From assembly GCA_014237855.1 (NCBI GenBank), contig JABACD010000003.1:186001-250000 (forward strand): a DNA stretch of 64,000 nucleotides. Reading direction: 5' to 3'. A model generated the notes under the pieces. That model saw only the letters and a program-made list of their open reading frames with translations. It made no database searches and was not told the DNA's origin. Source of the stretch: Planctomycetota bacterium. Lineage in GTDB: Bacteria > Planctomycetota > UBA1135 > GCA-002686595. Below, in pieces: positions 34,531 to 43,507 of the stretch (position 1 is the stretch's first letter; each line of letters opens with the position of its first letter). The translations under genes were made by a program, and so were the position numbers.

Positions 34531-35022
34531 TCAGTCCGTGGCAAGTCGCTGCAGGACCTCTCGGGCAGCATCCTCGTTGAGCTCCTTCTGATAGTTGCAC
34601 AACAGCTCGCGGCCGAGAACGTCAGCACCCAGGTGAGCCATCTGCAGGCGCATCGCGACCATGACCTTCTGGCCTGCGCCGCCACTGAAGCTGGCGATCC
34701 CGGTCTTCTTGCCATTGAAGAGCGTCCGGAAGTCCTCGTCGGCCACCGAGAGCCAGGCGATCAGGCTGGTCAGAGTGGGAGGAATCGAGCCATTGTATTC
34801 AGGTGCGCAAAGCAGATAGGACTTGGCCCGGTGGAACAGCGCGGCGATCGAGTCGAAGTCCTTCGGCGTGCCCTTCTTCTGCTCATCGGGGGTGTAGAGG
34901 GGCCAGTCCATGGCGACGATGTCGAGGAGCTCGTGCTCGATGTCCAGTTCGGTGCAGAACTCGGCCAAGCGATTGGTCAGGGCCAGGTTCTTGCCGTTGC
35001 TACCGGCGCAAATGAGAAGCAT
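34531..35022 (-). CDS. NAD(P)H-dependent FMN reductase
   Basis: 163 residues. The flavodoxin-like fold is shown by the N-terminal phosphate-binding loop CAGSNGKNLALTNRLAE and by CAPEYNGSIPPTLTSLIAWLS, the FMN_red signature. GASFSGGAGQKV-type residues (ASFSGGAGQ) follow. It reduces FMN for other enzymes or reduces quinones and azo compounds. The divergent SagB-like gene 286 bp away also encodes an FMN enzyme, so a functional link is possible. Confidence 0.88.
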   Translation of the reverse strand: MLLICAGSNGKNLALTNRLAEFCTELDIEHELLDIVAMDWPLYTPDEQKKGTPKDFDSIAALFHRAKSYLLCAPEYNGSIPPTLTSLIAWLSVADEDFRTLFNGKKTGIASFSGGAGQKVMVAMRLQMAHLGADVLGRELLCNYQKELNEDAAREVLQRLATD

Positions 35023-35308
35023 GTTTGGTTCTTGGAGTGGGGGCGGAGAAGGATCTGAGACGATTTCTGGCGCAAGAGCCTACACGCCCGTGGCGTCTTG
35101 TACGAACGACTAACGGTCTTCATGGGCCTTTGCCCCGCAAGCCTCCACAATGCTGCTGTGCGGGCAGGCCCTTCGAGCGCTGCTCCGACCCGTCTCCAGA
35201 CGGATCCGAGGTGGGGGAGAGCCCCGGCATGAGTATGGGCAGGTCCCTCTCGGCCTGCTTGGGATGATTTCTTAGGATCTCTTCGTCTCCAACCCCCGCG
35301 CTTCCTCC

Positions 35309-36994
35309 ATGGGATTCCTAGACCGTTTCTTTGACCGCGGAGCCTCACCTCCAGGCCCCGATGAAGTACCAGCACCCGATGCCCGGGAACTGGTCCGCGG
35401 CTATCACCGCGCTACAAAACACCACATTGGGCGCTACGCCCGTGGGCCGCACGACCTGAACTGGGACACTCAGCCCAATCCGTTTCGTCGCTATGCGGGG
35501 TGCGAGGTCATTCAGCTGGACCAGCCTGACGAGTCCGCATCGCCGAGCCTCGACTCGGTGGTGCAGGAGGGCGGAGTGGCGAGTGCTGAGCTCAACCGGG
35601 TGACGATCTCCGCGCTGTTTCGATATGCGTTGGGCCTGTCGGCTTGGAAGGTCTATGGCGAGAGCCGCTGGTCTCTACGGGTCAACCCCTCGAGCGGAAA
35701 CCTGCATCCGACAGAAGGCTATCTGGTCAGCGGCCCGATCGAAGGGCTATCGAGCACGGGAGTGGTCGCTCACTACGCGCCAGAGCTACATGCCCTGGAA
35801 GTCCGGGCACGTATCGACAGCTCTCTCTGGGATCGACTTGTTGCGGGTCTCCCAGATGGCGCCCTCGTTCTAGGGCTCTCTTCGATCCTCTGGCGTGAAG
35901 AGTGGAAGTATGGTGAGCGCGCCTACCGTTACTGCCAGCACGACGTTGGGCACGCGATCGCTGCCCTGGCTTATTCGGCGAGCTGTCTCGGATGGCGGAC
36001 ACGGGTCTGTGACCAGCTCTCCTCGGCGCAGGTGGCTCAAGTCCTTGGACTCGGAGGCGGGCAGGATGCGGAGCCAGAGGAACCCGATACGCTGCTGGCA
36101 GTCTTCCCGGCGACGAGCGCAGGTGAAACGACCACCCTTGACCCCGAGGCCATCGAAGGCTTCAGCGGACTGGACTGGAAGGGAACTCCCAATCAGCTGA
36201 GCGGTGATCATCTTCATTGGGACGCCGTGCAGGCTTGCGCCATCGCCTGCGAAAAGCCTCGCACGGAGCTCTACACAGCCTGGTCGATGGACTCGCTCGA
36301 TGCTCCGTCCTCAAGTTCTCGTGCGGCATGGACTGTCATCGCGGGTCGACGCAGCGCGGTGGCCCTGGACGGCCGCACCACCATGAGCGCGACGAGCTTC
36401 TACAAGCTGCTGGAGCGTGTCCTTCCGCGACCGGGTCGGGTGCCCTTTGCGGCGCTCTCATGGAGACCCCGTGTTCACCTGCTGTGCTTCGTGCATCGAG
36501 TCGAGGGTCTGGAGCCCGGAGCCTATGCCCTGCTCCGTGAACCAGTGGGTGGAAGACGACTGCGTGATGCCCTCTCGTCCGAGTTCCTCTGGGAGTCGCC
36601 ACGAGGCTGCCCCGAGGGCCTGCCCCTCTACCGGCTGCGGGAAGCAGACCTGCGCTCCATGGCCACCTCGGTCTCCTGCGACCAGGCCATCGCGGGCGCA
36701 GGAGCCTTCAGCCTCGGAATGCTCGCCGAATTCGACCAGGCCATCGAGGAGCAGGGCGCCTGGTTCTACCCGCGGTTGTTCTGGGAAGCGGGCGCCATCG
36801 GGCAGGCTCTCTATCTCGAGAGTGAGGCTCTTGGCCTGCGTGGTACAGGAATCGGATGCTTCCTCGACGACCCCGTGCATCAGAGTCTTGGCCTCCGTGA
36901 TACGAGCTTCCAGAGTCTCTATCACTTCACCGTCGGCGGTCCCGTGGAGGACACCCGGATTCAATCAGAGCCCGCCTACGGAAAGGAGCTGTGA
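35309..36994 (+). CDS. SagB/ThcOx family nitroreductase-like FMN enzyme
   Basis: 561 residues with two nitroreductase-type halves. The first half has VNPSSGNLHPTEGYLV, the SagB hallmark, and RYCQHDVGHAIAALAYSA. The second half has LYRLREADLRSMATSVSCDQAIAGAGAFSLGM and LFWEAGAIGQALYLESEALGLRGTGIGCF. SagB oxidises azolines to azoles in peptide natural products, but long, standalone versions without RiPP genes are common and of unknown role. No precursor peptide or YcaO gene is visible nearby. The gene ends 9 bp before the convergent VOC gene. Confidence 0.85.
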   Translation: MGFLDRFFDRGASPPGPDEVPAPDARELVRGYHRATKHHIGRYARGPHDLNWDTQPNPFRRYAGCEVIQLDQPDESASPSLDSVVQEGGVASAELNRVTISALFRYALGLSAWKVYGESRWSLRVNPSSGNLHPTEGYLVSGPIEGLSSTGVVAHYAPELHALEVRARIDSSLWDRLVAGLPDGALVLGLSSILWREEWKYGERAYRYCQHDVGHAIAALAYSASCLGWRTRVCDQLSSAQVAQVLGLGGGQDAEPEEPDTLLAVFPATSAGETTTLDPEAIEGFSGLDWKGTPNQLSGDHLHWDAVQACAIACEKPRTELYTAWSMDSLDAPSSSSRAAWTVIAGRRSAVALDGRTTMSATSFYKLLERVLPRPGRVPFAALSWRPRVHLLCFVHRVEGLEPGAYALLREPVGGRRLRDALSSEFLWESPRGCPEGLPLYRLREADLRSMATSVSCDQAIAGAGAFSLGMLAEFDQAIEEQGAWFYPRLFWEAGAIGQALYLESEALGLRGTGIGCFLDDPVHQSLGLRDTSFQSLYHFTVGGPVEDTRIQSEPAYGKEL

Positions 36995-37003
36995 ACCGGC
37001 GTC

Positions 37004-37390
37004 TCAGGCGTCCGTCATCGAGTGCAAGACCATGCGATTGCCCTCGCTATCGACAATGACGGCACGGTAGCCGTGAGGACCGATGGCCTGGACTCCTTCG
37101 AGGACTCGGCCACCGAGCTCCGTGGTACGGGCCATCGCATCGTGAATGCGCCCCTCCACATTCAGGTAGAGCAGGGGGCCCTTGTCGGCCGTGATCTCCT
37201 CGGGCCTTGGGATCAGGCATCCACCATTGCCATCCTTGTGCTCCAGTACGGAGAATCTGATGCCTTCTGCGTTGATCGGCTCGACCTTGATGTCCAGTAC
37301 GCCCGCATAGAAGGTATTGGCCCGGTCCAAGTCAGCAACGGGTATGTCGAACCAGACGGCCCGATTGTTCTCTTGATTGAAATCGGTCAT
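37004..37390 (-). CDS. VOC family (glyoxalase/bleomycin resistance fold) protein
   Basis: 128 residues with one full VOC pair of beta-alpha-beta-beta-beta modules: AVWFDIPVADLDRANTFYAGVL and LYLNVEGRIHDAMARTTELGGRVLE, ending HGYRAVIVDSEGNRMVLHS. The metal-binding His/Glu pattern is only partial. It resembles the YCII-neighbour glyoxalase-like proteins of soil and marine bacteria; the substrate is unknown. It is convergent with the SagB-like gene. Confidence 0.85.
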   Translation of the reverse strand: MTDFNQENNRAVWFDIPVADLDRANTFYAGVLDIKVEPINAEGIRFSVLEHKDGNGGCLIPRPEEITADKGPLLYLNVEGRIHDAMARTTELGGRVLEGVQAIGPHGYRAVIVDSEGNRMVLHSMTDA

Positions 37391-37414
37391 GGAGATTCAG
37401 TCTTGCTGAAGGTT

Positions 37415-37438
37415 CGCGGTCGGTTGTCCCGAACCGCG
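37415..37438 (-). terminator. Possible trp operon terminator
   Basis: On the minus strand CGCGG, a bulged T, TCGG, a 5-base loop, CCGA and CCGCG form a stem of nine pairs, about 105 bases after the end of the DUF2339 remnant. The bases after it are only weakly T-rich. It is the first hairpin I find after the trp operon on that strand. Confidence 0.35.
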
Positions 37439-37543
37439 TGTGAAGCGGCGGTCTCGGAGCCAGCCATGATGACAGGAGCGGCTATTCGGATGCCAGTATG
37501 GAGCACTGCTGTCGGTAGAGCCGCAGCCCCGAGGCATCGCAAG

Positions 37544-37817
37544 CTAGGTCACGCTCTCCAGAGATCGCGGAAACACGAAGCGCTGGTAGAGCAGGGAGAC
37601 CAGCAAGAGAGACACCGCCAGACCCGTGAGGGAGCCCACGCGGTAGAGGCCATCGACATCGCCGAGGTCGTGTAGGAAGACCTTTGTCAGTGTGACGAGC
37701 AGGAGGAAGAGGCTGACATGACGCAGACCGGTGATCTTCCTCAACAGACCGGCTCCCAAGAGGGTCAGGGCATACAGAGCCCAGCTGATCGAGAGGGTGA
37801 ATTGAACGCTGGAGGCC
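37544..37817 (-). pseudogene. C-terminal remnant of a DUF2339 membrane protein gene
   Basis: The frame is open from directly after the aroF stop (same frame) to the stop at 37544, coding about 90 residues. FTLSISWALYALTLLGAG, HVSLFLLLVTLTKVFLHDLG, VDGLYRVGSL and SLLYQRF match the last two membrane helices of DUF2339 proteins, which are normally 700-1000 residues long. No upstream part exists here because aroF adjoins it. There is no ATG; a TTG inside is the only start. It reads as a 5'-deleted gene, though expression as a small membrane protein cannot be excluded. Confidence 0.7.
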
Positions 37818-38837
37818 TCAGGCTAGCTGTCGTCCGCTGATCGCTGCCTGGATACGCGCGTCGGCGACCACCCCGGTGAGTTCTCCGGGCAAGAGCGCCT
37901 GGGGGCCGTCACTTCTGGCCTCGTGCGGCCGGGGATGGACCTCGACCGCGACGCCTGCCGCTCCCGCTGCGATCGAAGCCCGAGAGAGGGGCGCGACCAG
38001 TCGAGCGATACCTGCGGCGTGAGAGGGATCGACGATGACCGGTAAGTGGGTCAGCTCTGCCAGCAGCGGCAGCACGGTCAGGTCGAGCGTGTTGCGCGTG
38101 GCGGTCTCGAAGGTACGAATGCCTCGCTCGCACAGGATGATGTCGTGGCAGCCACCTGCGGCCAGATACTCCGCGGCGTAGAGCCACTCCTCAACGGTAG
38201 AGGACAGTCCGCGCTTGAGAAGGACTGGTCGACCAGCCACTGCGACCGCCTTGAGCAAGCGGAAGTTCTGCATGTTGCGCGCACCGATCTGAAGGCAGTC
38301 GATGTCATGGTCAACGAAAGCCGGTACGTCCGCTGCATCCATGATCTCGGTCACAACCGGCATCCCGAACTTCTCACCGGCGTCCTTGAGCTGGCGTAGC
38401 CCCTCGACTCCAAAGCCCTGGAACGCGTAGGGGCTGGTGCGAGGCTTGAATGCGCCACCACGCAGGATGTGTGCACCGGAATCGGCAACGCTACGGGCGG
38501 TCTCCTCGATCAGGTCACGGCCCTCGACGCTGCAGGGGCCAGCGATGACGACCACGGTGTCGTCTCCAATCCGAACACCACCCAGATCGATCTGGGTGCG
38601 ACTGTCACGGAACTCTCGCGCGACAAGGCGCCAGGCAGTCTTGGGCTGGGTGGTCTCTTCGATCTGGGGGCTCTGGAGCAAGTCAGCAGCGAGGGCCTCG
38701 GGGACCTTGTCGACGATGGCGAGGATCGGTCTCAAGCACTCGGGCGACTGATAGACGCGAAGACCCTCACTCTCGATGCGGCTCCGAAGGGCTTGAATCT
38801 CGGCGGGACCGCCACCACGTTTGAGTCGAAGGATCAT
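37818..38837 (-). CDS. aroF: 3-deoxy-D-arabino-heptulosonate 7-phosphate synthase
   Basis: 339 residues. A ferredoxin-like N-terminal regulatory domain ([10 protein letters not shown] to about residue 75) is followed by the TIM-barrel DAHP synthase of the AroA-beta/Thermotoga type: [51 protein letters not shown] and [10 protein letters not shown]. It joins phosphoenolpyruvate and erythrose 4-phosphate, feeding chorismate to the trp genes upstream. Its ATG overlaps the stop of the small aroQ-like gene (38834-38837). The placement as last gene of a trp operon makes shikimate entry respond to tryptophan. Confidence 0.95.
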   Translation of the reverse strand: MILRLKRGGGPAEIQALRSRIESEGLRVYQSPECLRPILAIVDKVPEALAADLLQSPQIEETTQPKTAWRLVAREFRDSRTQIDLGGVRIGDDTVVVIAGPCSVEGRDLIEETARSVADSGAHILRGGAFKPRTSPYAFQGFGVEGLRQLKDAGEKFGMPVVTEIMDAADVPAFVDHDIDCLQIGARNMQNFRLLKAVAVAGRPVLLKRGLSSTVEEWLYAAEYLAAGGCHDIILCERGIRTFETATRNTLDLTVLPLLAELTHLPVIVDPSHAAGIARLVAPLSRASIAAGAAGVAVEVHPRPHEARSDGPQALLPGELTGVVADARIQAAISGRQLA

Positions 38838-39055
38838 TGGCCCGCCTCCTGGCAGCCGCGGTCGATGGCCTCGAAGGCCTGTCGAAGAGCTTCGGCAGGA
38901 AAGGGGCCGGTACTGCGCTGGAGCAGGTCATCCACATGGGCGGTCACCGTTTCCTCCAGCTCGGTGCTGGCGCACAGGAGGCGTGCACGCTCGTTGAAGA
39001 GCTGCACGATGGTGCGATCGAGTTGCGTCAGATGGTGTCGTCTGGAAGAGTTCAT
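38834..39055 (-). CDS. Short AroQ-type chorismate mutase-like protein
   Basis: 73 residues. RRHHLTQLDRTIVQLFNERARLLCAS resembles the first AroQ helix with its Arg at NERARLL, but the sequence is short and the expected catalytic Lys and the D-x-x-RE segment of helix 2 are not apparent. It overlaps the genes on both sides by 4 bp (ATGA). In Gram-positives and others an AroQ domain fused to DAHP synthase is a chorismate/prephenate sensor, so a regulatory subunit role for AroF is a good guess; activity is doubtful. Confidence 0.6.
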   Translation of the reverse strand: MNSSRRHHLTQLDRTIVQLFNERARLLCASTELEETVTAHVDDLLQRSTGPFPAEALRQAFEAIDRGCQEAGQ

Positions 39056-39870
39056 CGCTTGAGGCCCTGCATGAGCTCGGAGAGGTAGAGGGCGGCTTCG
39101 TTCGCCGCCGCGTGGGGTGCTTGGTTGCCGGCCATGAAGGCCTCGTGGATTCGCTGGACGAAGGCACTTCCAACAATGGCGAGATCGGCGTGCCTGGTGA
39201 CCGCAGAAATCTGGGTCGCGTCTCGTAGCCCGAAGCCGACGGCCAGCGGTAGCTCGCAGCCCGCACGGATGCGCGCGAGAAAGCTCAGTGTCGACTCGTC
39301 GAGAGTGGTGGCGTTGCCGGTGACTCCCACACGCCCGATCGCATAGAGGAACCCGCGGCTGGCATTTGCCGCACGGGCGATGCGCTCGTCGGAACTGGTG
39401 GGGGCCACGAAGAAGATTGGAGCGATTCCGTGCGCCTGTGCCGCGGCGCTCATCTCGTCGCCTTCCTCAGGGATCATGTCAGGAATCAGCCAGGCGTCGA
39501 CACCGGCCTCGGCGGAGGCCCGAGCAGCGCCCTCCCAGCCCAGGTGCAGCAGGGGATTGGCGTAGGAAAACAGGGCAATGGGCATCTCACTGCCACCCTG
39601 GCGGAACTCCTTGACCATCTCCAGGATACCTCCGAGCTTCGTACCTCCGTCGAGCGAGCGCTGCGCGGCTGCCTGCAGGATCGGACCGTCCGCAATCGGG
39701 TCACTGAAGGGAATGCCCAGCTCGACACAGGCGGCACCGCCACTGTCGAGGGCGCGAAGAACCTCCAGCGTTGTCTCCAGTCCGCCGTCACCCGCGGTGA
39801 CGTAGGGCGCGACACCCGCCTGTCCAGCGGAGCGAAGCGAGGTCATTTGAGTCACGAGTCGATTCTTCAT
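39052..39870 (-). CDS. trpA: Tryptophan synthase alpha subunit
   Basis: 272 residues from ATG 39870, which overlaps the trpB stop by one base (TGATG); the longer frame upstream is noise. Diagnostic blocks: YVTAGDGG, CVELGIPFSDPIADGPILQAA (catalytic Glu), DAWLIPDMIPEEGDE (catalytic Asp), APTSSDERI, YAIGRVGVTGN and VGFGLRDATQI. It cleaves indole-3-glycerol phosphate and passes indole to TrpB. Genes overlap by 4 bp with aroQ downstream. Confidence 0.97.
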   Translation of the reverse strand: MKNRLVTQMTSLRSAGQAGVAPYVTAGDGGLETTLEVLRALDSGGAACVELGIPFSDPIADGPILQAAAQRSLDGGTKLGGILEMVKEFRQGGSEMPIALFSYANPLLHLGWEGAARASAEAGVDAWLIPDMIPEEGDEMSAAAQAHGIAPIFFVAPTSSDERIARAANASRGFLYAIGRVGVTGNATTLDESTLSFLARIRAGCELPLAVGFGLRDATQISAVTRHADLAIVGSAFVQRIHEAFMAGNQAPHAAANEAALYLSELMQGLKR

Positions 39871-41057
39871 CACGAGCCCTGCTCCCTGATCCTGGCAATG
39901 GTGTCGATGTCCTTGTCGCCCCGTCCGGAGAGGTTGACGATCACGCGCTGTCCCTCGAGCGCACTCGCATTGCTGATCAGCCAGCCGATCGCGTGACTGC
40001 TCTCGAGGGCCGGCAAGATGCCCTCGCTGCGTGCGAGACGCTCGAAGCCGAGCAGAGCCTCCGTGTCGCTGCAAGAGGTGTACTCGGCACGATGCAAGGC
40101 AGCGAGGGCCGCGTGCTCGGGGCCTACGGCGGGATAATCCAGACCTGCACTGACACTGTGGGTCGGCAGGACCTGACCATCATCATCCTGCAACAGGTAG
40201 GTGTAGCAGCCGTGCAGAATCCCCGGTGATCCTCCCGAGAATCTTGCGGCATGCTTGCCGGTCTCGACTCCATGGCCGCCGGCCTCGACCCCAATGAGCC
40301 TGACGGCTGGGTCATCGAGAAAACCGCGGAAGAGTCCGATGGCATTGCTGCCCCCGCCCACGCAGGCGATCAGCGCATCGGGAAGCCCCTCGGCCTGCTC
40401 CTGCCACTGGGCCCGTGCCTCACAGCCGATGATCGACTGGTAGTGAGCCACGATGGAGGGGAAGGGGTGAGGCCCCAGCGCGCTGCCGAGCAGGTAGTGC
40501 GCGGTTGGATCGCCGACCCAGGCCCGCATGGCCTCGTTGATGGCGTCCTTCAGGGTGGCCTGACCCTGCTCGACGACCTCGACACGTGCCCCGAGCAGCT
40601 CCATGCGCAGCAGGTTGGGACGCTGGCGTGCTGCGTCGACCGCGCCCATGTAGATGACGCACTCGAGGTCGAGGAGTGCACAGGCGGTTGCCGTGGCGAC
40701 TCCGTGCTGTCCTGCACCTGTCTCGGCCAGGATGCGTTGCTTGCCCATGCGCTTGGCGAGCAGTGCCTGACCGAGGCTGTTGTTGAGCTTGTGCGCTCCC
40801 GTGTGCAGGAGGTCCTCGCGCTTGAACCACACATCGACACCGAGCTCCGTCGAGAGCCCTCGAGCGTGGTACAGCGGGGTTCGGCGTCCGGCGTAGTGCT
40901 CGAGCAGCTGGGCTAGCTCGGCAGAGAAGCCCCGATCCTCACGAGACGCGAGCCAGGCCTGCTCCAGTTCGAGTAGAGCGGCCATCAGCGTCTCCGGGGC
41001 GAAGGCGCCCCCGAACGAGCCGAAGCGCGTGGCGGTCTTGAAGGTGTCGGTGGTCAT
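39870..41057 (-). CDS. trpB: Tryptophan synthase beta subunit
   Basis: 395 residues. The PLP lysine lies in HTGAHKLNNSLGQALLAKRMG, followed by ETGAGQHGVATATACALL, PHPFPSIVAHYQSIIG, the phosphate-binding CVGGGSNAIG, and GLDYPAVGPEHA. It is TrpB1 type, condensing indole with serine. It overlaps trpF by 4 bp (ATGA at 41057-41054). Confidence 0.98.
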   Translation of the reverse strand: MTTDTFKTATRFGSFGGAFAPETLMAALLELEQAWLASREDRGFSAELAQLLEHYAGRRTPLYHARGLSTELGVDVWFKREDLLHTGAHKLNNSLGQALLAKRMGKQRILAETGAGQHGVATATACALLDLECVIYMGAVDAARQRPNLLRMELLGARVEVVEQGQATLKDAINEAMRAWVGDPTAHYLLGSALGPHPFPSIVAHYQSIIGCEARAQWQEQAEGLPDALIACVGGGSNAIGLFRGFLDDPAVRLIGVEAGGHGVETGKHAARFSGGSPGILHGCYTYLLQDDDGQVLPTHSVSAGLDYPAVGPEHAALAALHRAEYTSCSDTEALLGFERLARSEGILPALESSHAIGWLISNASALEGQRVIVNLSGRGDKDIDTIARIREQGS

Positions 41058-41698
41058 GTTTGAAGTTCAGCGAAGGTACCCAGGGCCGTTGAGACGAAGG
41101 CCTTTACTGCCATGTGGTCCTTGTGGCCTGGAGTGACTTCGAGTCGAGAGGATGCGTCGACACCACGAGGGCGTACGCGGCGGATGGCCCCACTGACGCA
41201 GTCGGCATCGAGACCGCCGGCCAGCAGGCAGGGATAATCAGCACAGAGCTGGCTTGCGAGTGCGAGGTCGACATCCTTCCCGGAACCGCCGGGACTGGAT
41301 GGGTGGTCGAGCAGGAAGACAGAGGCAATTCCTCGCCAGCGCTTGATCTCTTCCGGGGCGGATTCATCCACCCCTACACGACGAAGGATCGGAGCCCGGA
41401 ATTCCTTCCAGTCCGGCGCTACCTGATCACCGCAGAGCTGAACTGCGCTCAGACCCGTGGTGTCGAGCAGTTCCCTCGCCTCGTCGGGGGTTGCGTTGAC
41501 GGTCACAGCAACGCTCAGAATGCCCTGCGGTAGGTGGGTGACCAGCGCGGCCACCTGTCCAGGATCTGCACAGCGCGGTGAGCTGGGGTGGAAGACGAAA
41601 CCCAGAGCCTGCGCTCCGACGTCAAGCGCCTGAAGTGCGTCAGCTGCGCTGGTCAGTCCACAGACCTTCACGCGCGGGATTCGAGAGAGTTCAGGCAC
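41054..41698 (-). CDS. trpF: Phosphoribosylanthranilate isomerase
   Basis: 214 residues. KVCGLTSAADALQALDVGAQALGFVFHPSSPR contains the catalytic Cys, and VQLCGDQVAPDW, DHPSSPGGSGKDVDLAL and LLAGGLDADCVSGAI complete the family pattern including the catalytic Asp. Step 3 of the trp pathway. It overlaps trpC by 8 bp, the largest overlap in the operon. Confidence 0.95.
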   Translation of the reverse strand: MPELSRIPRVKVCGLTSAADALQALDVGAQALGFVFHPSSPRCADPGQVAALVTHLPQGILSVAVTVNATPDEARELLDTTGLSAVQLCGDQVAPDWKEFRAPILRRVGVDESAPEEIKRWRGIASVFLLDHPSSPGGSGKDVDLALASQLCADYPCLLAGGLDADCVSGAIRRVRPRGVDASSRLEVTPGHKDHMAVKAFVSTALGTFAELQT

Positions 41699-42485
41699 CG
41701 AGGGAACGCCTCCAGTCGATCAAGGTCGCGGTTGGGTCGTCGCTACGCATGAGTGCCGTGCCAATCAGTGCTGCGTCGGCTCCAGCTGAGCGGACACGCA
41801 GGAGATCCTCCGGACCGTGCAGCCCACTCTCCGCCACCCGAACGCAGGAGCTGGGCATCCTTGGCAGGATCCTGAGGCTCACCTCGAGATCGATTTCAAA
41901 GGTCGTCAGGTTTCGCGCGTTCACTCCAAGAGCTTCAGGCGCGAGGGGCACCGCTCGTTCGAGTTCGGCCTCGTCGTGAACCTCGATCAGGACTCCCAGG
42001 CCGGCCTCGCGAGCAACCTCGCGAAGCTCACGCATTTCAGAATCCTCGAGGCAGGCGGCGATCAGAAGCACTGCACTTGCCCCTCCGAGCTGGGCCTCGA
42101 GGACCATGGCCTCGTCGAGGATGAAGTCCTTTCGCAGTCGCGGGAGTTGGATCTCCGGTGCTGCCTTCAGATCGTCGAGGTTGCCGTCGAAGTGGTCCTG
42201 TTCAGTGAGGATGGAGAGGGCTGCCGCCCCGCCGGCTGCGTAGGACCTGATGCGCTCATCGAGCTTGGCCTCCGAGCTGAGTGCACCCGCGGATGGTGCC
42301 CGTCGCTTGCACTCGGTGATGAAAGCCAAGCCAGGAGTGCTCAGGCTTGCCGTGAAGCTTTCACGGCGGGAGCTATCCACTTCCAGGCCGGCTCGCAGAT
42401 CAGCGAGACTGAATCGTGCACGTCGCTCGGCTGCTCTGACCGCCACGGCAGCCAGGATCGGTTCCAACCTCTTCGCCACGGTCAT
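41691..42485 (-). CDS. trpC: Indole-3-glycerol phosphate synthase
   Basis: 264 residues. FITECKRRAPSAG has the catalytic Lys, with LSILTEQDHFDGNLDDL, LRKDFILDEAMVLEAQLGGASAVLLI, GLGVLIEVHDEAELERAV and GVNARNLTTFEIDL following in the usual order. It converts CdRP to indole-3-glycerol phosphate. trpC and trpF are separate genes here, not fused as in enterobacteria. Its ATG overlaps the trpD stop. Confidence 0.97.
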   Translation of the reverse strand: MTVAKRLEPILAAVAVRAAERRARFSLADLRAGLEVDSSRRESFTASLSTPGLAFITECKRRAPSAGALSSEAKLDERIRSYAAGGAAALSILTEQDHFDGNLDDLKAAPEIQLPRLRKDFILDEAMVLEAQLGGASAVLLIAACLEDSEMRELREVAREAGLGVLIEVHDEAELERAVPLAPEALGVNARNLTTFEIDLEVSLRILPRMPSSCVRVAESGLHGPEDLLRVRSAGADAALIGTALMRSDDPTATLIDWRRSLGA

Positions 42486-43507
42486 CGGGTTGCACCTCCC
42501 TGGGCCGCAGCCACGCTGACCCAGCGGTGCAAGATCTCGCGTGCTCTTCCCGAGTCGATGGCCTCGCGAGCCCGTTCGTAGCCCTCCTTGCTATCGCTAG
42601 CGATGCCGGCGACGACCAGGGCCGCGGCGCTGTTGAGGAGCACCAGATTCCTGGCGGGCAGCTCTGCCCCCTCGAAGAGCTGGTGCAGGGTGGCCACATT
42701 CTCATCGACGTCACCACCGGAGCTGGCCTCCACTCTCTGGATTGGCAGGGACAGGTCGGCAGGATCGAAGCCGCTCGCACTGAGGTCACCAACCGCGGTG
42801 ACCAGGTTCTGTCCTGCGAGGGTCAGCTCGTCGGCACCGCCTCCGCCATGGACGACAAGCGCGCGGTTGCACCCGAGCTCCGCGAGGACCGTGGCCAGGT
42901 CCTCGACTCTCGAGGGATCGAAGACACCGAGGAGCTGGCGAGTGACCCCGCCCGGGTTACACAGTGGCCCCAGCAGGTTGAAGATCGTCCGCACGCCCAG
43001 CGCCCGCCGGATGGGACCGGCATGGCGCACCGCTGGGTGGTAGGTGGGAGCGAAGAGGAAGGTGATGCCAACCTCTTCCAGCACGACGCGGGCCGCAGGG
43101 GGTGAGAGCTCCAGCGGAACCCCGAGTTTCTCCAGCAGGTCAGCGCTGCCGCACCTGGAGGAAGCGCTCCTGTTTCCATGCTTGATCACCCTGGCTCCCC
43201 CGGCCGCTGCAACGATTGCAGAGGCTGTGGATACGTTGAAGGTGTCGAGCCCCGAGCCGCCCGTTCCGCAGGTGTCGATGGCCTCGGGGAATTCATGCTC
43301 GAAGGGAACCATGGCTGACCGCATGGCCAGGGCCGCGCCAGTGATCTCCTCGCGAGTCTCGCCGCGCTGGGCCAAGGCCACCAGCAGTCCGGCAAAGCAG
43401 AGCGGTTCGGTCTCGCCAGCCAGAAGGCTGGAGACGAGCTCGCGAGTCTGATCTGCAGACAGCGGTTGTCCGGAGAGGACCAGTCGCAATGCTTCCTGAG
43501 GATTCAT
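42482..43507 (-). CDS. trpD: Anthranilate phosphoribosyltransferase
   Basis: 341 residues. DTCGTGGSGLDTFNVSTASA is the PRPP-binding glycine loop, then KHGNRSASSRCGSADLLEKLG, FLFAPTYHPAVRHAGPIRRALGVRTIFNLLGPLCNPG and LVVHGGGGADELT. Standard length. It overlaps trpG upstream and trpC downstream by 4 bp each. Confidence 0.97.
   Translation of the reverse strand: MNPQEALRLVLSGQPLSADQTRELVSSLLAGETEPLCFAGLLVALAQRGETREEITGAALAMRSAMVPFEHEFPEAIDTCGTGGSGLDTFNVSTASAIVAAAGGARVIKHGNRSASSRCGSADLLEKLGVPLELSPPAARVVLEEVGITFLFAPTYHPAVRHAGPIRRALGVRTIFNLLGPLCNPGGVTRQLLGVFDPSRVEDLATVLAELGCNRALVVHGGGGADELTLAGQNLVTAVGDLSASGFDPADLSLPIQRVEASSGGDVDENVATLHQLFEGAELPARNLVLLNSAAALVVAGIASDSKEGYERAREAIDSGRAREILHRWVSVAAAQGGATR

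Noticed and set aside
35309..36994. A RiPP biosynthetic cluster around the SagB-like gene
   Set aside because: No YcaO, precursor peptide or leader peptidase gene is visible within 10 kb.
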